This document shows, one piece after another, positions 8,770-16,528 of a stretch of DNA of 64,000 nt. Each line of letters opens with the position of its first letter. Positions within the stretch are counted from its first letter, which is position 1. Source of the stretch: Verminephrobacter eiseniae EF01-2 (lineage in GTDB: Bacteria > Pseudomonadota > Gammaproteobacteria > Burkholderiales > Burkholderiaceae_C). The notes under the pieces are model-generated. The model searched no databases, was not told where the DNA came from, and worked only from the letters and a program-made list of their open reading frames with translations. The DNA lies in the NCBI RefSeq assembly GCF_000015565.1, contig NC_008786.1, forward strand, positions 2,418,001 to 2,482,000, given 5' to 3'. A program made the position numbers and the translations under genes.

Positions 8770-9132
8770 TCAGGCCGGCCGCCAGGGCGCCCAGCGCAAT
8801 TTCAGCGCCGCCAAATGCCCCAGCGCCAGTCCGGTGAGCGCATGGATGCGCAGCGTTCCCGAGGGCGATCCCTGGACATCGCGCATCTGGTCCACCACAT
8901 CGTTGGCGCGCGCGACCAGTTCGCTGCCATCGCGCTGGAACGCGCGCCCCATCTCGGTCAAGCGCACGACGCGCGTGCTGCGGTGAAACAGCGGCGCCCC
9001 GACATATTCCTCCAGTTGCTGGATGCGTGTGCTGACCACCGAGCGCGCGATCCGCAACTGCCGGGCAGTTGCGGTGAAGTTTTGCGTCTGCGCAACCCTG
9101 CCGAAGGTCTCGATGTTTTGCAGGCGATCCAT
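8770..9132 (-). pseudogene. Truncated LysR-family regulator (DNA-binding part only)
   Basis: Starts at 9132 (MDRLQNIETFGRVAQTQNFTATA) and shows a normal LysR winged helix-turn-helix over residues 1-60 (TARQLRIARSVVSTRIQQLEEYVGAPLFHRSTR). The effector domain stops after about 100 residues (GTLRIHALTGLALGHLA), so the product is 120 residues against about 300 for an intact LysR. The break lies directly beside the LivM remnant, which suggests a deletion joined two genes. It ends up next to phhA, but nothing shows it controls it. Confidence 0.8.
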
Positions 9133-9146
9133 GAGACTGGGTGATC

Positions 9147-9974
9147 TCAGGTGCCGGCCACGCGCTCGTCGGCGGCCCATGCCGGCAGGCCGCGCAGTTG
9201 CTCGTAGATCGGGGTGAAGTCGGCGGCGGTCATGTCGAACAACTGCCTGAAGCTGTCGATCACGAAGTAGGTTGGCTGGTAGCTGTCGATCCGGTAGCGT
9301 GTGCGCATGGCGCGCGCCAGTTGCAGCGGCAGGCGCTGGGGCTGGGGGCTTTGCACGGCGTAGGGCAACTCGCCTGCGGAACTCAGAATGCCCGCGCCAT
9401 AGGCCCGCAGCCCATTGCCTTGGCGGATCAGACCGAATTCGATCGTGTACCAGTACAGGCGGCTGAGCAGTTCGCAGGCCCCCAGTTCCCAGGCTTTGAG
9501 GCCGCCCTGGCCGTAGCGCTGCACGTAGTCGGCAAACACCGGATCGAACAGCAGCGGCACATGGCCGAACAGGTCGTGAAAGATGTCGGGCTCGACGATG
9601 TAGTCGAACTCCCCGGGGCTGCGGATCCAGTCCGTGACCGGGAACTTGCGCCGGGCCAGCAAGCGAAAGAAGGGCAGTTCCGGGATCAGCCCCGGCACGG
9701 CGACCAGTTCCCAGCGCGTGGCCGGGTACAGGCGCTCGTTGATCTGCTGCAAGTCGGGAATGCGCTCTTGCGCGCCCAGGCAGGGCAGGGCCTCGATGAA
9801 GGCCGCGCAGGCAAACGCCTGCACCAGTGCCGACTGGCGCTGGTACAGGCGCCGGTAACGGTCATGTTCGGCGGCGCTGTAGGCCGTGTTCTGTGGGCAG
9901 GTGTAGTCGGCTGCGGCGCGCGCATAGTCGCCACGGGGCGGGCGGGTGGATTGGCCATAAACGACGGGTTCCAT
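9147..9974 (-). CDS. phhA: Phenylalanine 4-monooxygenase
   Basis: Cytoplasmic, tetrahydropterin- and iron-dependent enzyme that converts phenylalanine to tyrosine, 275 residues, the normal bacterial length. The motif PDIFHDLFGHVPLL at residues 129-142 supplies iron ligands His133 and His138, and Glu179 in YWYTIEFGL the third. hppD lies upstream on the same strand, separated by a palindromic repeat element, so the two give Phe to Tyr and, after transamination, hydroxyphenylpyruvate to homogentisate. No pterin carbinolamine dehydratase (phhB) is seen nearby. Confidence 0.95.
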   Translation of the reverse strand: MEPVVYGQSTRPPRGDYARAAADYTCPQNTAYSAAEHDRYRRLYQRQSALVQAFACAAFIEALPCLGAQERIPDLQQINERLYPATRWELVAVPGLIPELPFFRLLARRKFPVTDWIRSPGEFDYIVEPDIFHDLFGHVPLLFDPVFADYVQRYGQGGLKAWELGACELLSRLYWYTIEFGLIRQGNGLRAYGAGILSSAGELPYAVQSPQPQRLPLQLARAMRTRYRIDSYQPTYFVIDSFRQLFDMTAADFTPIYEQLRGLPAWAADERVAGT

Positions 9975-10016
9975 GGTTTGCTCCCCGGGTGGCTGCCGGC
10001 ATCAGGTCTGGCGCGC

Positions 10017-10183
10017 CTGGTGTCGTGTCACGGATCAGATGTCGTAGGCTGCGCGCAGCCATCGGAGCGCAGCGCAAGGCGCATCGCGCAGCCCATACCG
10101 AGCTGTATTGGCAAGCGATGCAACGCCGCGCTGCGCTTCGATGGCCAGCGCAGACCGACAGATGATCGGTGACGCGACACTAG
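10017..10183 (-). repeat. Palindromic repeat element, copy A (167 bp)
   Basis: Imperfect palindrome whose ends are near-perfect terminal inverted repeats (CTGGTGTCGTGTCACGGATC at the left, TGATCGGTGACGCGACACTAG at the right read inward). Copies B (12097-12261) and C (45205-45337) share over 80% of the sequence by eye; A lies in the opposite orientation to B and C. It fills the hppD-phhA gap, and its right end supplies the hppD stop codon. It carries no ORF of its own and looks like a MITE or extragenic palindromic element. Confidence 0.85.
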
Positions 10184-11313
10184 CCGAGCACGCCACGGCG
10201 CATCTGGTCGAGTTCCATGCTCTCGAACAGCGCTTTGAAGTTGCCGTTGCCAAAGCCGTCGTCGCCCTTGCGCTGTATGAACTCGAAGAAGATCGGGCCG
10301 AGCAGGTTTTCGCTGAAGATTTGCAGCAGCAGTTTGCCGGCGCTGCCGTCGATCAGGATCTTGCGCTCCTTGAGGGCTTGCAGCGGCTCGCCATGGCCCG
10401 GGATGCGTTGCTCCACCAACTCGTAGTAAGTGTCCAGCGTGTCGAGCAGGCGCACGCCGCTGCGGCGCAGCGCGTCTACGCTGTGGTAGAGGTTGTCGGC
10501 GCCCATGGCGATGTGCTGTATGCCTTCGCCCTTGTACCTGTCCAGATATTCCTGGATCTGGCCGGCTCTTTCCCGGCCCTCTTCATTGATCGGGATGCGG
10601 ATCTTGCCGCAGGGGCTGGTCATGGCCCGGCTCTTGACGCCGGTGAGCTGGCCTTCGATGTCGAAGTAGCGCAGTTCGCGGAAGTTGAACAGCCGCTGGT
10701 AGAAGTCGGCCCATTCGTTCATCCGGCCCCGGTGCACGTTGTGCGTCAGGTGGTCGATATAGCTCAGGCCATGGCCCCTGGGGTTCAGGGCTTCGGCGGC
10801 GCTGATGCCGGGCAGGGGCTCGAAGTCGACGTCGAAAAAGGCGATGTCGCCGATGTCGCCGGGCTGGGCGCCGTTCTTGCCGCGCCAGCGATCGACCAGG
10901 TAGATCAGGCTGTCGCCCAGGCCCTTGAGCGCCGGGATGTTCAACTCGCCCGGGCCGGCCGTGCCCGCATAGCCCCAGGCGCCCAGGTCCAGCGCGCGCC
11001 CGTAAGCGGCCTTGGCATCGTGCACGCGCAACGCGATGGCGCAGACACTGGGGCCGTGCTGGCGTGCAAAGCGCTGGGCAAAGCTGTCGGGCTCGGCGTT
11101 GATGATGAAGTTGATCTGGCCCTGGCGGTACAGCGTGACGGCCTTGTGGCGATGGCGCGCCACGGGTCTGAAACCCAGGCTGACAAACACCCGGCCCATG
11201 GCCTGCGGGTCGGGTGCGGCGAATTCGATGAATTCGAAACCATCGGTGCCCATGGGATTGTCCCAGCCGGCGCCGACGGGCGTGGCTGCTGGTTGCGGCA
11301 ATGCTGCGTTCAT
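10180..11313 (-). CDS. hppD: 4-Hydroxyphenylpyruvate dioxygenase
   Basis: Non-haem iron dioxygenase turning 4-hydroxyphenylpyruvate into homogentisate in tyrosine breakdown. 377 residues with two vicinal-oxygen-chelate domains. Metal ligands appear as His188 (LSYIDHLTHNV), His267 (GIQHIAMG) and Glu344 (FFEFIQRKG). The start at 11313 is chosen because GGAGG lies 4-8 bp upstream and the protein then begins like relatives; the frame is open further upstream. The stop TAG is formed exactly where palindromic repeat copy A begins, so the extreme C-terminus may have been reset by insertion of that element. Homogentisate dioxygenase is not in the window. Confidence 0.95.
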   Translation of the reverse strand: MNAALPQPAATPVGAGWDNPMGTDGFEFIEFAAPDPQAMGRVFVSLGFRPVARHRHKAVTLYRQGQINFIINAEPDSFAQRFARQHGPSVCAIALRVHDAKAAYGRALDLGAWGYAGTAGPGELNIPALKGLGDSLIYLVDRWRGKNGAQPGDIGDIAFFDVDFEPLPGISAAEALNPRGHGLSYIDHLTHNVHRGRMNEWADFYQRLFNFRELRYFDIEGQLTGVKSRAMTSPCGKIRIPINEEGRERAGQIQEYLDRYKGEGIQHIAMGADNLYHSVDALRRSGVRLLDTLDTYYELVEQRIPGHGEPLQALKERKILIDGSAGKLLLQIFSENLLGPIFFEFIQRKGDDGFGNGNFKALFESMELDQMRRGVLG

Positions 11314-11431
11314 GGTGCCTCCGGCAATCCACTGATGTGTGCCAGTACTGTACGGCCAGATGGGATGTCCTTCCAGCCATCTGACGGGGGATGGCTGGAG
11401 GAGACTGGGGAAAACCCTTATATTGCATGGC

Positions 11432-12091
11432 ATGACCGACAGCAAAGACACCTTCCGGGAGCCAGCGCCCATCATGGCTCCGATCCGCGCCCTGGATCCC
11501 TCGCACCGCGAGCGGATCGCCGGGCATCTGCTACGGCTCGAACCTGCGGACCGTTATCTGCGCTTTGGCTACGCGGCCAGCGACGAGCAGGTGCGCCGCT
11601 ATGTCGAGCAGCTCGATTTCGAGCGCGACGAGATCTTCGGCATCTACGACCACCGCCTGGAATTGATCGCCATGGCCCACCTGGCTTTTTCCGGGCAGCC
11701 TGAGCATCTGCATTGCGCGGAGTTCGGCGTTTCGGTGCTCCCGTCGGCCCGTGGCCGTGGCCTGGGCACGCAGTTGTTCGGGCGGGCCGTGATGCACGCG
11801 CGCAATGAGGGCGTGCGCATGGTGTTCATCCATGCGTTGTCGGACAACCAGGCCATGCTCAAGATTGCGCGCAACGCGGGCGCCAGCGTGCGCCGCGATG
11901 GCGCGCAGTCCGAGGCCTATCTGCAGATCCCGCCGGCGAGCCTGGACACGCGCATGGCCGAAATCGTCGAGCAGCAGTTTGCCGAGTTCGACTACCAGTA
12001 CAAAACGCAGGCCAAGCAGTTTTCCGACTTTTTGGCCCGCCTGCAGGAAATGCGCAGCGACCTGCGACACGCAGGTATGGACGAACGGTAA
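11432..12091 (+). CDS. GNAT-family acetyltransferase
   Basis: 219 residues with one GNAT domain: the acetyl-CoA loop VSVLPSARGRGLGTQLF (about residues 106-122) fits the R/Q-x-x-G-x-G/A motif, and the following helix-strand pattern (VFIHALSDNQAMLKIARNAGA) is also typical. It is transcribed away from hppD; a TATATT box about 10 bp before the start codon is too close to be its -10, so the promoter lies further upstream. The substrate is not known. The gene ends a few bases before palindromic repeat copy B. Confidence 0.8.
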   Translation: MTDSKDTFREPAPIMAPIRALDPSHRERIAGHLLRLEPADRYLRFGYAASDEQVRRYVEQLDFERDEIFGIYDHRLELIAMAHLAFSGQPEHLHCAEFGVSVLPSARGRGLGTQLFGRAVMHARNEGVRMVFIHALSDNQAMLKIARNAGASVRRDGAQSEAYLQIPPASLDTRMAEIVEQQFAEFDYQYKTQAKQFSDFLARLQEMRSDLRHAGMDER

Positions 12092-12096
12092 GGTGT

Positions 12097-12261
12097 CCAG
12101 TGTCGCGTCACCGATCATCTGTCGGTCTGCGCTGGCCATCGAAGCGCATCGCGGCGTTGCATCGCTTGCCAATACGCTCTGTATTGGCAAGCGATGCGCC
12201 TTGCGCTGCGCTCCGATGGCTGCGCGCAGCCTACGACATCTGATCCGTGACGCGACACTAG
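12097..12261 (+). repeat. Palindromic repeat element, copy B (165 bp)
   Basis: Ends are inverted repeats (AGTGTCGCGTCACCGATC at the left, its near-complement at the right). The centre is a second perfect hairpin, GCATCGCTTGCCAATACG / TGTATTGGCAAGCGATGCG. It sits between two convergent gene ends (acetyltransferase and azlD) and supplies the TAG stop of azlD. Confidence 0.88.
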
Positions 12262-12557
12262 CGCACGAATAGATAGGCGGCTGAGGCCAGTGCCACCATG
12301 AGCAACAGGTTCACGCGCCTGAGCAAGACAAGCACCGCAAGAACGCCGAAGCCGATCAGTGCTGCGCTCTGATGGTGGCTGGCTTCGCTGACCACACAAT
12401 AGAGCATGAGATTGATCAAAACCGCAATCGGCAGGATGGTCTTGATCTCTTCGCTTCGCTGCTCGGAAAGCCTGATTCTGGTGAAGGCAGGAACAATGCG
12501 GACTGCGATGCTTATCAGGAAGAGCAGCGCGGCGCCAATCAAGGCTTCTTGGTTCAT
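12258..12557 (-). CDS. azlD: Branched-chain amino acid exporter small subunit, AzlD type
   Basis: 99-residue hydrophobic protein with about four membrane segments, the length and layout of AzlD/YgaH, the small partner of AzlC. Start at 12557 (MNQEALIG); the ATG overlaps the azlC stop by 4 bp, so the pair is coupled. The stop codon falls on the edge of palindromic repeat copy B. Here AzlCD follows a peptide ORF and an M29-like enzyme, so its cargo may be a product of that unit rather than a free branched-chain amino acid. Confidence 0.8.
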   Translation of the reverse strand: MNQEALIGAALLFLISIAVRIVPAFTRIRLSEQRSEEIKTILPIAVLINLMLYCVVSEASHHQSAALIGFGVLAVLVLLRRVNLLLMVALASAAYLFVR

Positions 12558-13261
12558 TTGCCTGTGCTCCTTTTGGTGCGACTCAGGATGAAATAACATG
12601 CCACGATGCTGGGTATCCAGAAATACCGTTCGCCAATAGTTTTGATGAGAATGAAAGCGACGGCGAGCGATATGACCGGCCCCAGGACGGATGTGATCGT
12701 CCAGCGGGCTGCCTGAACGATGTCGTTCCTGATATAAGAGAGCACATTCATCAGGCTGAGCGCAAACAGAATCGCGTTGACGGGAAACGTCAACCCTGCC
12801 AGTTCGTTGCCGATCGATTGCGGCAAGAAAACGGCGAGCGCGCAACCAGCGACGGTGGACAGCACCCAGAACAGGAAAAGGCTGATGCGAATGACTGCTC
12901 GGGATTTGAGATCGTCGTCCTTCTTTTCTGTCGCATAAGATTCATCGGCGAGGCAGTGGGACAGGACGAACTTGCCAAAGGGGGAGGTATCGAGAGGTTG
13001 CGACGCCGAAAGGGACATCGGGATATAGCGTAAATTCATGCTGAGGATCACCACGAAGACGACGAATAACCCGATGGTCTGGATTCCCTGCTGGGTGAAC
13101 GAGAGAAAGGCGAACTGGCCGCTGCCGGTGAAACCGATGGTGCTGAGTAAAAGCACGTCCATCGTGCTCCAGTTCATTTGCGCAGCCAGTACGCCAAACA
13201 AAAAACCGATGGGCGATAGCGCAAGCCCGACCGGCAAGATGCGGATGAAGGCAGATTTCAT
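12554..13261 (-). CDS. azlC: Branched-chain amino acid exporter large subunit, AzlC type
   Basis: 235-residue inner-membrane protein with five to six hydrophobic segments. Family features include PIGFLFGVLAAQ, STIGFTGSGQFAFL and the MNLRYIPMSLS stretch. It forms an efflux pump with AzlD. The start lies 12 bp after the stop of the M29-like gene, so both belong to one transcription unit. Its base composition is visibly less GC-rich than neighbours such as hppD, as in the rest of the 12.3-14.4 kb unit, which hints at acquisition by transfer. Confidence 0.85.
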   Translation of the reverse strand: MKSAFIRILPVGLALSPIGFLFGVLAAQMNWSTMDVLLLSTIGFTGSGQFAFLSFTQQGIQTIGLFVVFVVILSMNLRYIPMSLSASQPLDTSPFGKFVLSHCLADESYATEKKDDDLKSRAVIRISLFLFWVLSTVAGCALAVFLPQSIGNELAGLTFPVNAILFALSLMNVLSYIRNDIVQAARWTITSVLGPVISLAVAFILIKTIGERYFWIPSIVACYFILSRTKRSTGK

Positions 13262-13273
13262 ATGGTCTCCTGG

Positions 13274-14356
13274 TCACTCGATACACGGACATCCTGCGGC
13301 GCGATGACGCTCCATCGCACTCTTGCGCTTGCCGATCAGATATTCTCCGGTGTCGGTTTTGACGACAGTATTGGGGCAGATGATGTCGAGATGGTATTGG
13401 GTATATGGTGTCAGTCCCAAGCCAAAGTGAATAGCACCGTCAGTATTTCCAAACGTTTCGTTCATTGCATGGTTACCAGGGAGGATACGATGCGCGGTGT
13501 TGATGCCGAAGCCAATTTCCCAGAGAATTCGGTATCTGGAGTCGATGGTGAAGAGCGCTTGCAAGATCGCAGTTGCGGAATCTCCGGTGGGCGAAGCCGC
13601 CTTCAGGTCGACGATCACGCCGTTTTCCACTGTTGCTATCAAGGCAGTATCAGAGATGCCACTGAGGGCGTGATGAAGGCGCTGTTGGTCGGCACGTAAA
13701 AAGCTCGGTGTGCCGTTGTGCAGGATGGGTGTGCCGTTCAGAGCAATCGTGCCGTTGAAGTCGAGGCGCAGAGTCTCGTCGAACTCCTGGATTTTTAGAG
13801 GCAATACACTGATTTCACCGGATGGTGCGAGTTGCTGTTCGCCGTCGCCGAGAGTTCCTGCTTGCTCACTCCAGAGGTAGCTGTCATCGAGATGGTTGAA
13901 TCGGGCAAGTGTACCGTTCCTTTCGTCAACAAATTCAAGAAAAGCGGCGTTTTCACCAAGTTCAAAGAAATGGTTCGCGTGTTGCTGTTGCTTCTCGGGA
14001 TCGGTATCCTCAAGCACACGAAGAAAATGATTGATGACGTCGACGTCTGCCGGAGTGGAATTGCACGCCATGGCCAACAGCTTGCGGTGATTGCCAAGAG
14101 AGTCTTGGGGCGGAGATTGAAAGAAGGCATCAGGTGAAATCACCAGAATGTGCGCCCGATTCGGTATCTGGTTGGCCAGTAGTTCAACAAAAGGTATCTT
14201 GGATTCGAGTAACATCGTTTGGTACCCGATATAACTGCCACTATTTTTGATGATGATATCGTCCCGGAGCGATGGATTCGTCACAACGATGAAGTGCGTT
14301 TCGACTGGTTTGCCAAATGCACGAATACGAGCCGGATCAATGATTATTGTCTTCAT
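13274..14356 (-). CDS. M29-like metallo-aminopeptidase homologue in the peptide/AzlCD unit
   Basis: 360 residues, not a standard housekeeping enzyme. The C-terminal third resembles thermophilic (M29) aminopeptidases: EIGFGIN, then GNHAMNETFGNTDGAIHFGLG and YHLDIICP, which would supply the Glu, His and His-x-Asp metal ligands of that fold. The N-terminal two thirds match nothing I recognise; a Cys-Pro-Cys lies at the very C-terminus. It follows the 16-residue peptide ORF and a strong hairpin, and precedes azlC by 12 bp. It may trim or modify the peptide, or act on an amino-acid derivative exported by AzlCD. Catalytic function is inferred from ligands only. Confidence 0.65.
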   Translation of the reverse strand: MKTIIIDPARIRAFGKPVETHFIVVTNPSLRDDIIIKNSGSYIGYQTMLLESKIPFVELLANQIPNRAHILVISPDAFFQSPPQDSLGNHRKLLAMACNSTPADVDVINHFLRVLEDTDPEKQQQHANHFFELGENAAFLEFVDERNGTLARFNHLDDSYLWSEQAGTLGDGEQQLAPSGEISVLPLKIQEFDETLRLDFNGTIALNGTPILHNGTPSFLRADQQRLHHALSGISDTALIATVENGVIVDLKAASPTGDSATAILQALFTIDSRYRILWEIGFGINTAHRILPGNHAMNETFGNTDGAIHFGLGLTPYTQYHLDIICPNTVVKTDTGEYLIGKRKSAMERHRAAGCPCIE

Positions 14357-14384
14357 GGCGCCCTTTCATTCTCTATGCAAATAG

Positions 14385-14422
14385 AAATTCTGCTCTTCCA
14401 GAGATCTGGAAGAGCAGAATTT
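14385..14422 (-). terminator. 18-bp perfect stem between the peptide ORF and the enzyme gene
   Basis: Perfect inverted repeat AAATTCTGCTCTTCCAGA with its complement, two bases apart. On the minus-strand transcript it is followed by a U-rich run (UUUCUAUUU). It lies 12 bp after the peptide stop and about 28 bp before the M29-like start. That is the layout of a partial terminator which lets the peptide be made in excess over the downstream enzyme and exporter. Confidence 0.75.
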
Positions 14423-14434
14423 TCTTGTGCGCGC

Positions 14435-14485
14435 TTAACCGAGCAGTGTGCCCAGGTATTCGGCATTCTTCTTGCGATTTTTCAT
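14435..14485 (-). CDS. 16-residue peptide ORF (precursor- or leader-peptide candidate)
   Basis: Reads MKNRKKNAEYLGTLLG from an ATG at 14485 to TAA at 14437-14435. A good ribosome binding site, GGGAG, lies 7 bp upstream (14493-14497), and a TATACT box is present about 60-70 bp upstream. The N-terminal half is basic, the C-terminal half hydrophobic and ending in Gly. It is followed by a strong hairpin, then the M29-like gene, azlC and azlD. Two readings fit: a tiny precursor of a ribosomally made product, or an attenuation leader with three Leu codons controlling an amino-acid exporter. Translation is inferred from the RBS and context only. Confidence 0.55.
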   Translation of the reverse strand: MKNRKKNAEYLGTLLG

Positions 14486-14599
14486 TTTCAAACTCCCATT
14501 TTGGGTTGCGTAACGATGCACCGCAGGATTACGGTGCAGGGCCAGTATACAGGGAAAATTGGCACCTTGACCTCGCCTCGCAAAGTTTTTTTAGGGGTC

Positions 14600-14780
14600 G
14601 GGCGTTGTTCACCGGCAACGGCGGTGATCTGTGGGGTGAACTTCGGGGGCACTTTTCACCGATGTCCACCTTTTGCCCGGTGCGCGGGTGGCGGCCGGTG
14701 CGAGGCTTCGCAAGGATTGCCTCGAGGATGCCAAACCCGACCAGCGTCACCTTGTCGCCGTGCACCACGGCGCTCTGAAC
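14600..14780 (-). pseudogene. Remnant of an HU/IHF-type DNA-binding protein gene
   Basis: The reverse strand from 14774 to 14652 encodes GDKVTLVGFGILEAI, then PRTGRHPRTGQKVDIGEK, which is the beta-arm part of HU. After EK the frame shifts: the HU-like continuation VPPKFTP lies in another frame. Upstream of SAVVHGDKV the helical N-terminal half is unrecognisable. It is a dead gene. The rest of the 14.49-15.0 kb gap shows no other gene. Confidence 0.65.
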
Positions 14781-14998
14781 CCCGCATGCGCCGCGCCTTG
14801 CTGGCCTGCATCGAACAGGAAGACGGCTCCGGGTTTGACGAGATTGTGCTGACAGCGGTGAAAGCGCATCATGCCGAGTTGCAACCGGTTTGATCCTGGC
14901 ATCGTTCATCATCACTTCCTGATGCGCTTCACGCATCGGACAAGGATCAGCCGCCACCGTGGATGACGCACTGATCCTCCTGAAAATACGGCGCCGGG

Positions 14999-16297
14999 TC
15001 AGCGCCTGATAAACAAGGCGACCAGTGCGCTGATTGCACAGATCACGGCAACGATGGGGAAGACGAGCGCCGTGTTCCCAGACGTATCCAGAATGCGTCC
15101 GATGAGCGGTTCAGCGAGGCCGGCAAACAGATACGATGAGAAATTCATGATGCCGGTGGCGGTGCCGGCACGACGCGAACCGACCAGGTCCGGGCACAAG
15201 GCCCAGAACGATGACGCCGGGCCGTACACAAAAAATCCGCAGAGAAACAGGGCGGCAACACCGATGATCGAATGGCCTGGAATCGTAAACATCCACATGC
15301 TCGTCGCCGCGCCCAATACCATATAGAGCATGATCGCCTTGTATCGCTTCGAGCCGAACAACTTATCCGAGATCCAGCCGTTGCTCAAGGCGCCAATGGC
15401 CATCCCGACAGGAAGCGCGACACTGATCCATTTCGGGTTGATGAATGCGTCCGGCGCCTTGGCCCAGTTCGATCCGAAAAAATGGACAGGGACCCAAACG
15501 ATCAAGCCGTATCGCGCTGCGTTTTGAAAACCAAGCGCAAGGGCGGCAATGTCCAGACGCCAGTTTTTGAGCACGGCCTGGTATCGGGTCCATGATGATT
15601 CCGTTTGATCATCCAGGATGGCATTCCCCTTGTCGTCTTCATTGGCAACGCCGGTATCCAGGGGCTTGAAGTCCATGTCTTCCGGCCGTTCGCGTGCAAC
15701 CAGATAGAAGAAGATGCCGCCGGCCAGCATCAGAAGAACGGGAATGCGAAATATCCAGCGCCAGTCGAGATGAAAGACATCGAGCACCACGATGGACGTC
15801 ACGTAAGACAGTATCGAAGCGCAGCCTGCGGCAAAGACATAGAAGCCATAGACCTTTCCGCGTTCGCCGACACTCCACCAATTTGCCAGCAAACGACTGC
15901 CTGAGGCCCATTCCAGCGCCTGAAAGTAGCCGTTGACTGCCCATGGAAAAATGAGGCTCGCAAAGCCGCCTGAAAAGCTGACCACCCAATTGGCGCAACA
16001 GGAAAGGATTGCGCCTGAACTCATGATCCGTCGACCGCCGTATTTGTCTGCCAGATTGCCGTTGATGGCCTGGCCAATGGCATAAGCCCACAGCATGGCG
16101 CTGGAGACCCAGCCCAACATTTCCTTGGAGAGTCCAAACTCTTTCTGGATACCGGGAATCGCGAAGCCAAAAGTCTGTCTGCCGGTGTAAAAGAACAGAT
16201 AGCAAAGCATCGCCGCAAACAGCATGCGCCATTGCGCCCGACGAAAGCCTGTGCTGCCCGCCACGAACGTGGTTGACGACGTATGTGCATAGCCCAT
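14999..16297 (-). CDS. MFS transporter of the organophosphate:phosphate antiporter type
   Basis: 432 residues from the start at 16297 (MGYAHTSS), which has AAAGGAGAC 6-14 bp upstream. Twelve membrane segments are expected. FFYTGRQTFGFAIPGIQKEFGLS and the DKYGGRR loop are typical of the GlpT/UhpT/PgtP-like family, which moves phosphorylated or phosphonate-like organic anions. Downstream of an iron alcohol dehydrogenase on the same strand (231-bp gap) and near a divergent LysR gene, it probably imports the substrate of that small pathway. The actual substrate is unknown; sugar phosphate or phosphonate are candidates. Confidence 0.8.
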   Translation of the reverse strand: MGYAHTSSTTFVAGSTGFRRAQWRMLFAAMLCYLFFYTGRQTFGFAIPGIQKEFGLSKEMLGWVSSAMLWAYAIGQAINGNLADKYGGRRIMSSGAILSCCANWVVSFSGGFASLIFPWAVNGYFQALEWASGSRLLANWWSVGERGKVYGFYVFAAGCASILSYVTSIVVLDVFHLDWRWIFRIPVLLMLAGGIFFYLVARERPEDMDFKPLDTGVANEDDKGNAILDDQTESSWTRYQAVLKNWRLDIAALALGFQNAARYGLIVWVPVHFFGSNWAKAPDAFINPKWISVALPVGMAIGALSNGWISDKLFGSKRYKAIMLYMVLGAATSMWMFTIPGHSIIGVAALFLCGFFVYGPASSFWALCPDLVGSRRAGTATGIMNFSSYLFAGLAEPLIGRILDTSGNTALVFPIVAVICAISALVALFIRR

Positions 16298-16528
16298 TGC
16301 ATGTCTCCTTTCGGGAGGATGACCGAGTGACGGTGCTCGGAAATCTTCCTTCTGCTTGTCGTTGGAAAAGGTGATTTTTATTGACGTAATCTGCGATCCC
16401 GCCGATTTCAGGCCCCCCATCCAGAAAGGCAAAAATGATTCAACTTGCGAGACGGTTCGACGGTTCGGGTCTTGCGCGCCAGTTTCCTGGCTCGTCGGAC
16501 GGCTGCCGCCAAAAGAAAACGCAAGGTC

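Noticed and set aside
10035..12272. Short ORFs with shared peptide ends (for example ASPIICRSALAIEA) in the palindromic elements
   Set aside because: They are translations of the repeat itself in several frames, without RBS or conservation beyond the DNA identity.
14529..14957. Functional 142-residue HU protein
   Set aside because: Only about 40 central residues resemble HU; both ends are out of frame or unrecognisable.
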